Below, one piece after another: positions 5,586 through 5,863 of a stretch of DNA of 5,863 bases. This DNA is from CALRGL01 sp964374035. GTDB taxonomy: Bacteria > Patescibacteriota > Patescibacteriia > UBA9934 > GWF2-40-263. Each line of letters opens with the position of its first letter. Positions within the stretch are counted from its first letter, which is position 1. The position numbers were made by a program, and so were the translations under genes. The stretch lies in contig CAYJWY010000049.1 of assembly GCA_964374035.1 (NCBI GenBank), positions 1-5,863 on the forward strand, read 5' to 3'. The notes under the pieces were generated by a model. The model made no database searches. It saw nothing but the letters and a program-made list of their open reading frames with translations, and was not told where the DNA came from.

Positions 5586-5863
5586 AATTTTTGAGTCCAA
5601 TCATGCATGATCGTAGGAATTTTCTTACCCCACTCAATCGCGTCTTTTGAAGTGTCAATATCGGCTTTGATAGACTCAAGTAATCTTTTCATGTCCTGCG
5701 TAGAAAAACGCTTCTCTTTGAACACCGTAAGTAACTGTTTAATTTGATCGACGGAGAAAGGAATAATAGTCAGATCCATTATCTCCTCATTCACAGCATA
5801 TTTTCTGTTGTTGAAGAATGTCAGGAATGTATTGATGTCGATTTGCGGAGCCACAAACAGACC
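5582..5863 (-). CDS. C-terminal part of a probable type II restriction endonuclease (runs off window)
   Basis: The frame is open from the window edge (5863) to TGA 5584-5582, so the visible 93 residues are the end of a longer protein. A GTG at 5854 could start a 90-residue protein, but the frame continues upstream as GLF-V, so I treat it as truncated by the window. The sequence GLFVAPQIDINTFLTFFNN...IIPFSVDQIKQLL resembles the closing segment of several type II restriction enzymes (AlwI-like: strand with APxIDxNT, then IIPxxxxQ). No catalytic PD-(D/E)xK residues are in view. The rest is helical and charged (TQDMKRLLESIKADID...). It overlaps the methyltransferase start by four bases (ATGA), an arrangement expected for a restriction-modification operon. 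The identity rests on the neighbour and on that short segment. Confidence 0.6.
   Translation of the reverse strand, partial: GLFVAPQIDINTFLTFFNNRKYAVNEEIMDLTIIPFSVDQIKQLLTVFKEKRFSTQDMKRLLESIKADIDTSKDAIEWGKKIPTIMHDWTQKL

Noticed and set aside
5586..5600. TTG start for the methyltransferase
   Set aside because: It adds only MDSKI; ATG 5585 forms the ATGA overlap typical of coupled genes, and the family N-terminus fits MKTNQIHKGD.

Overview
The window reads as a piece of bacterial chromosome from a small-genome lineage. A Candidate Phyla Radiation (Patescibacteria) source is my inference. It rests on the self-splicing intron in a tRNA gene, the near absence of Shine-Dalgarno sites, and the style of the small copper-linked membrane proteins. 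TGA is used as a stop (ends of the genes at 1362 and 5582), so the code is standard and not the TGA=Gly code of Gracilibacteria/Absconditabacteria.

Region 1 (1-757, minus strand): a tRNA-Asn(GTT) gene split by a 626-base group I intron (42-667). The exons 701-668 and 41-1 join into a complete 75-base cloverleaf with encoded CCA. The cut falls inside the anticodon, between positions 35 and 36. The 5' half of the intron carries an HNH homing endonuclease gene (633-311) broken by a one-base frameshift in an A4 run. An extended -10 promoter lies upstream.

Region 2 (869-4463, plus strand): a copper-handling cluster. It holds a one-pass SHOCT-domain protein, a His/Met-rich two-pass small membrane protein, a CopB-type (CPH motif) P1B ATPase with an N-terminal heavy-metal-binding zinc-ribbon-like module, and, behind its own promoter, a secreted/membrane protein joining an external beta-rich domain to a C-terminal DUF2892 domain. 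The likely joint task is binding and export of copper at the cell envelope.

Region 3 (4464-4811): no intact gene. It holds the remains of a small zinc-ribbon gene (CxxCGDxI...CxC...VDGxxDYxR) whose start and body are in different frames.

Region 4 (4812-5863, minus strand): a restriction-modification-like pair. It consists of the C-terminal end of a gene that runs off the window, probably the restriction enzyme, overlapping by ATGA a beta-class DNA adenine methyltransferase of the DpnA/HinfI type. This block is visibly AT-richer than the copper ATPase gene, which suggests separate acquisition.

The most notable element is the group I intron interrupting the anticodon of tRNA-Asn.
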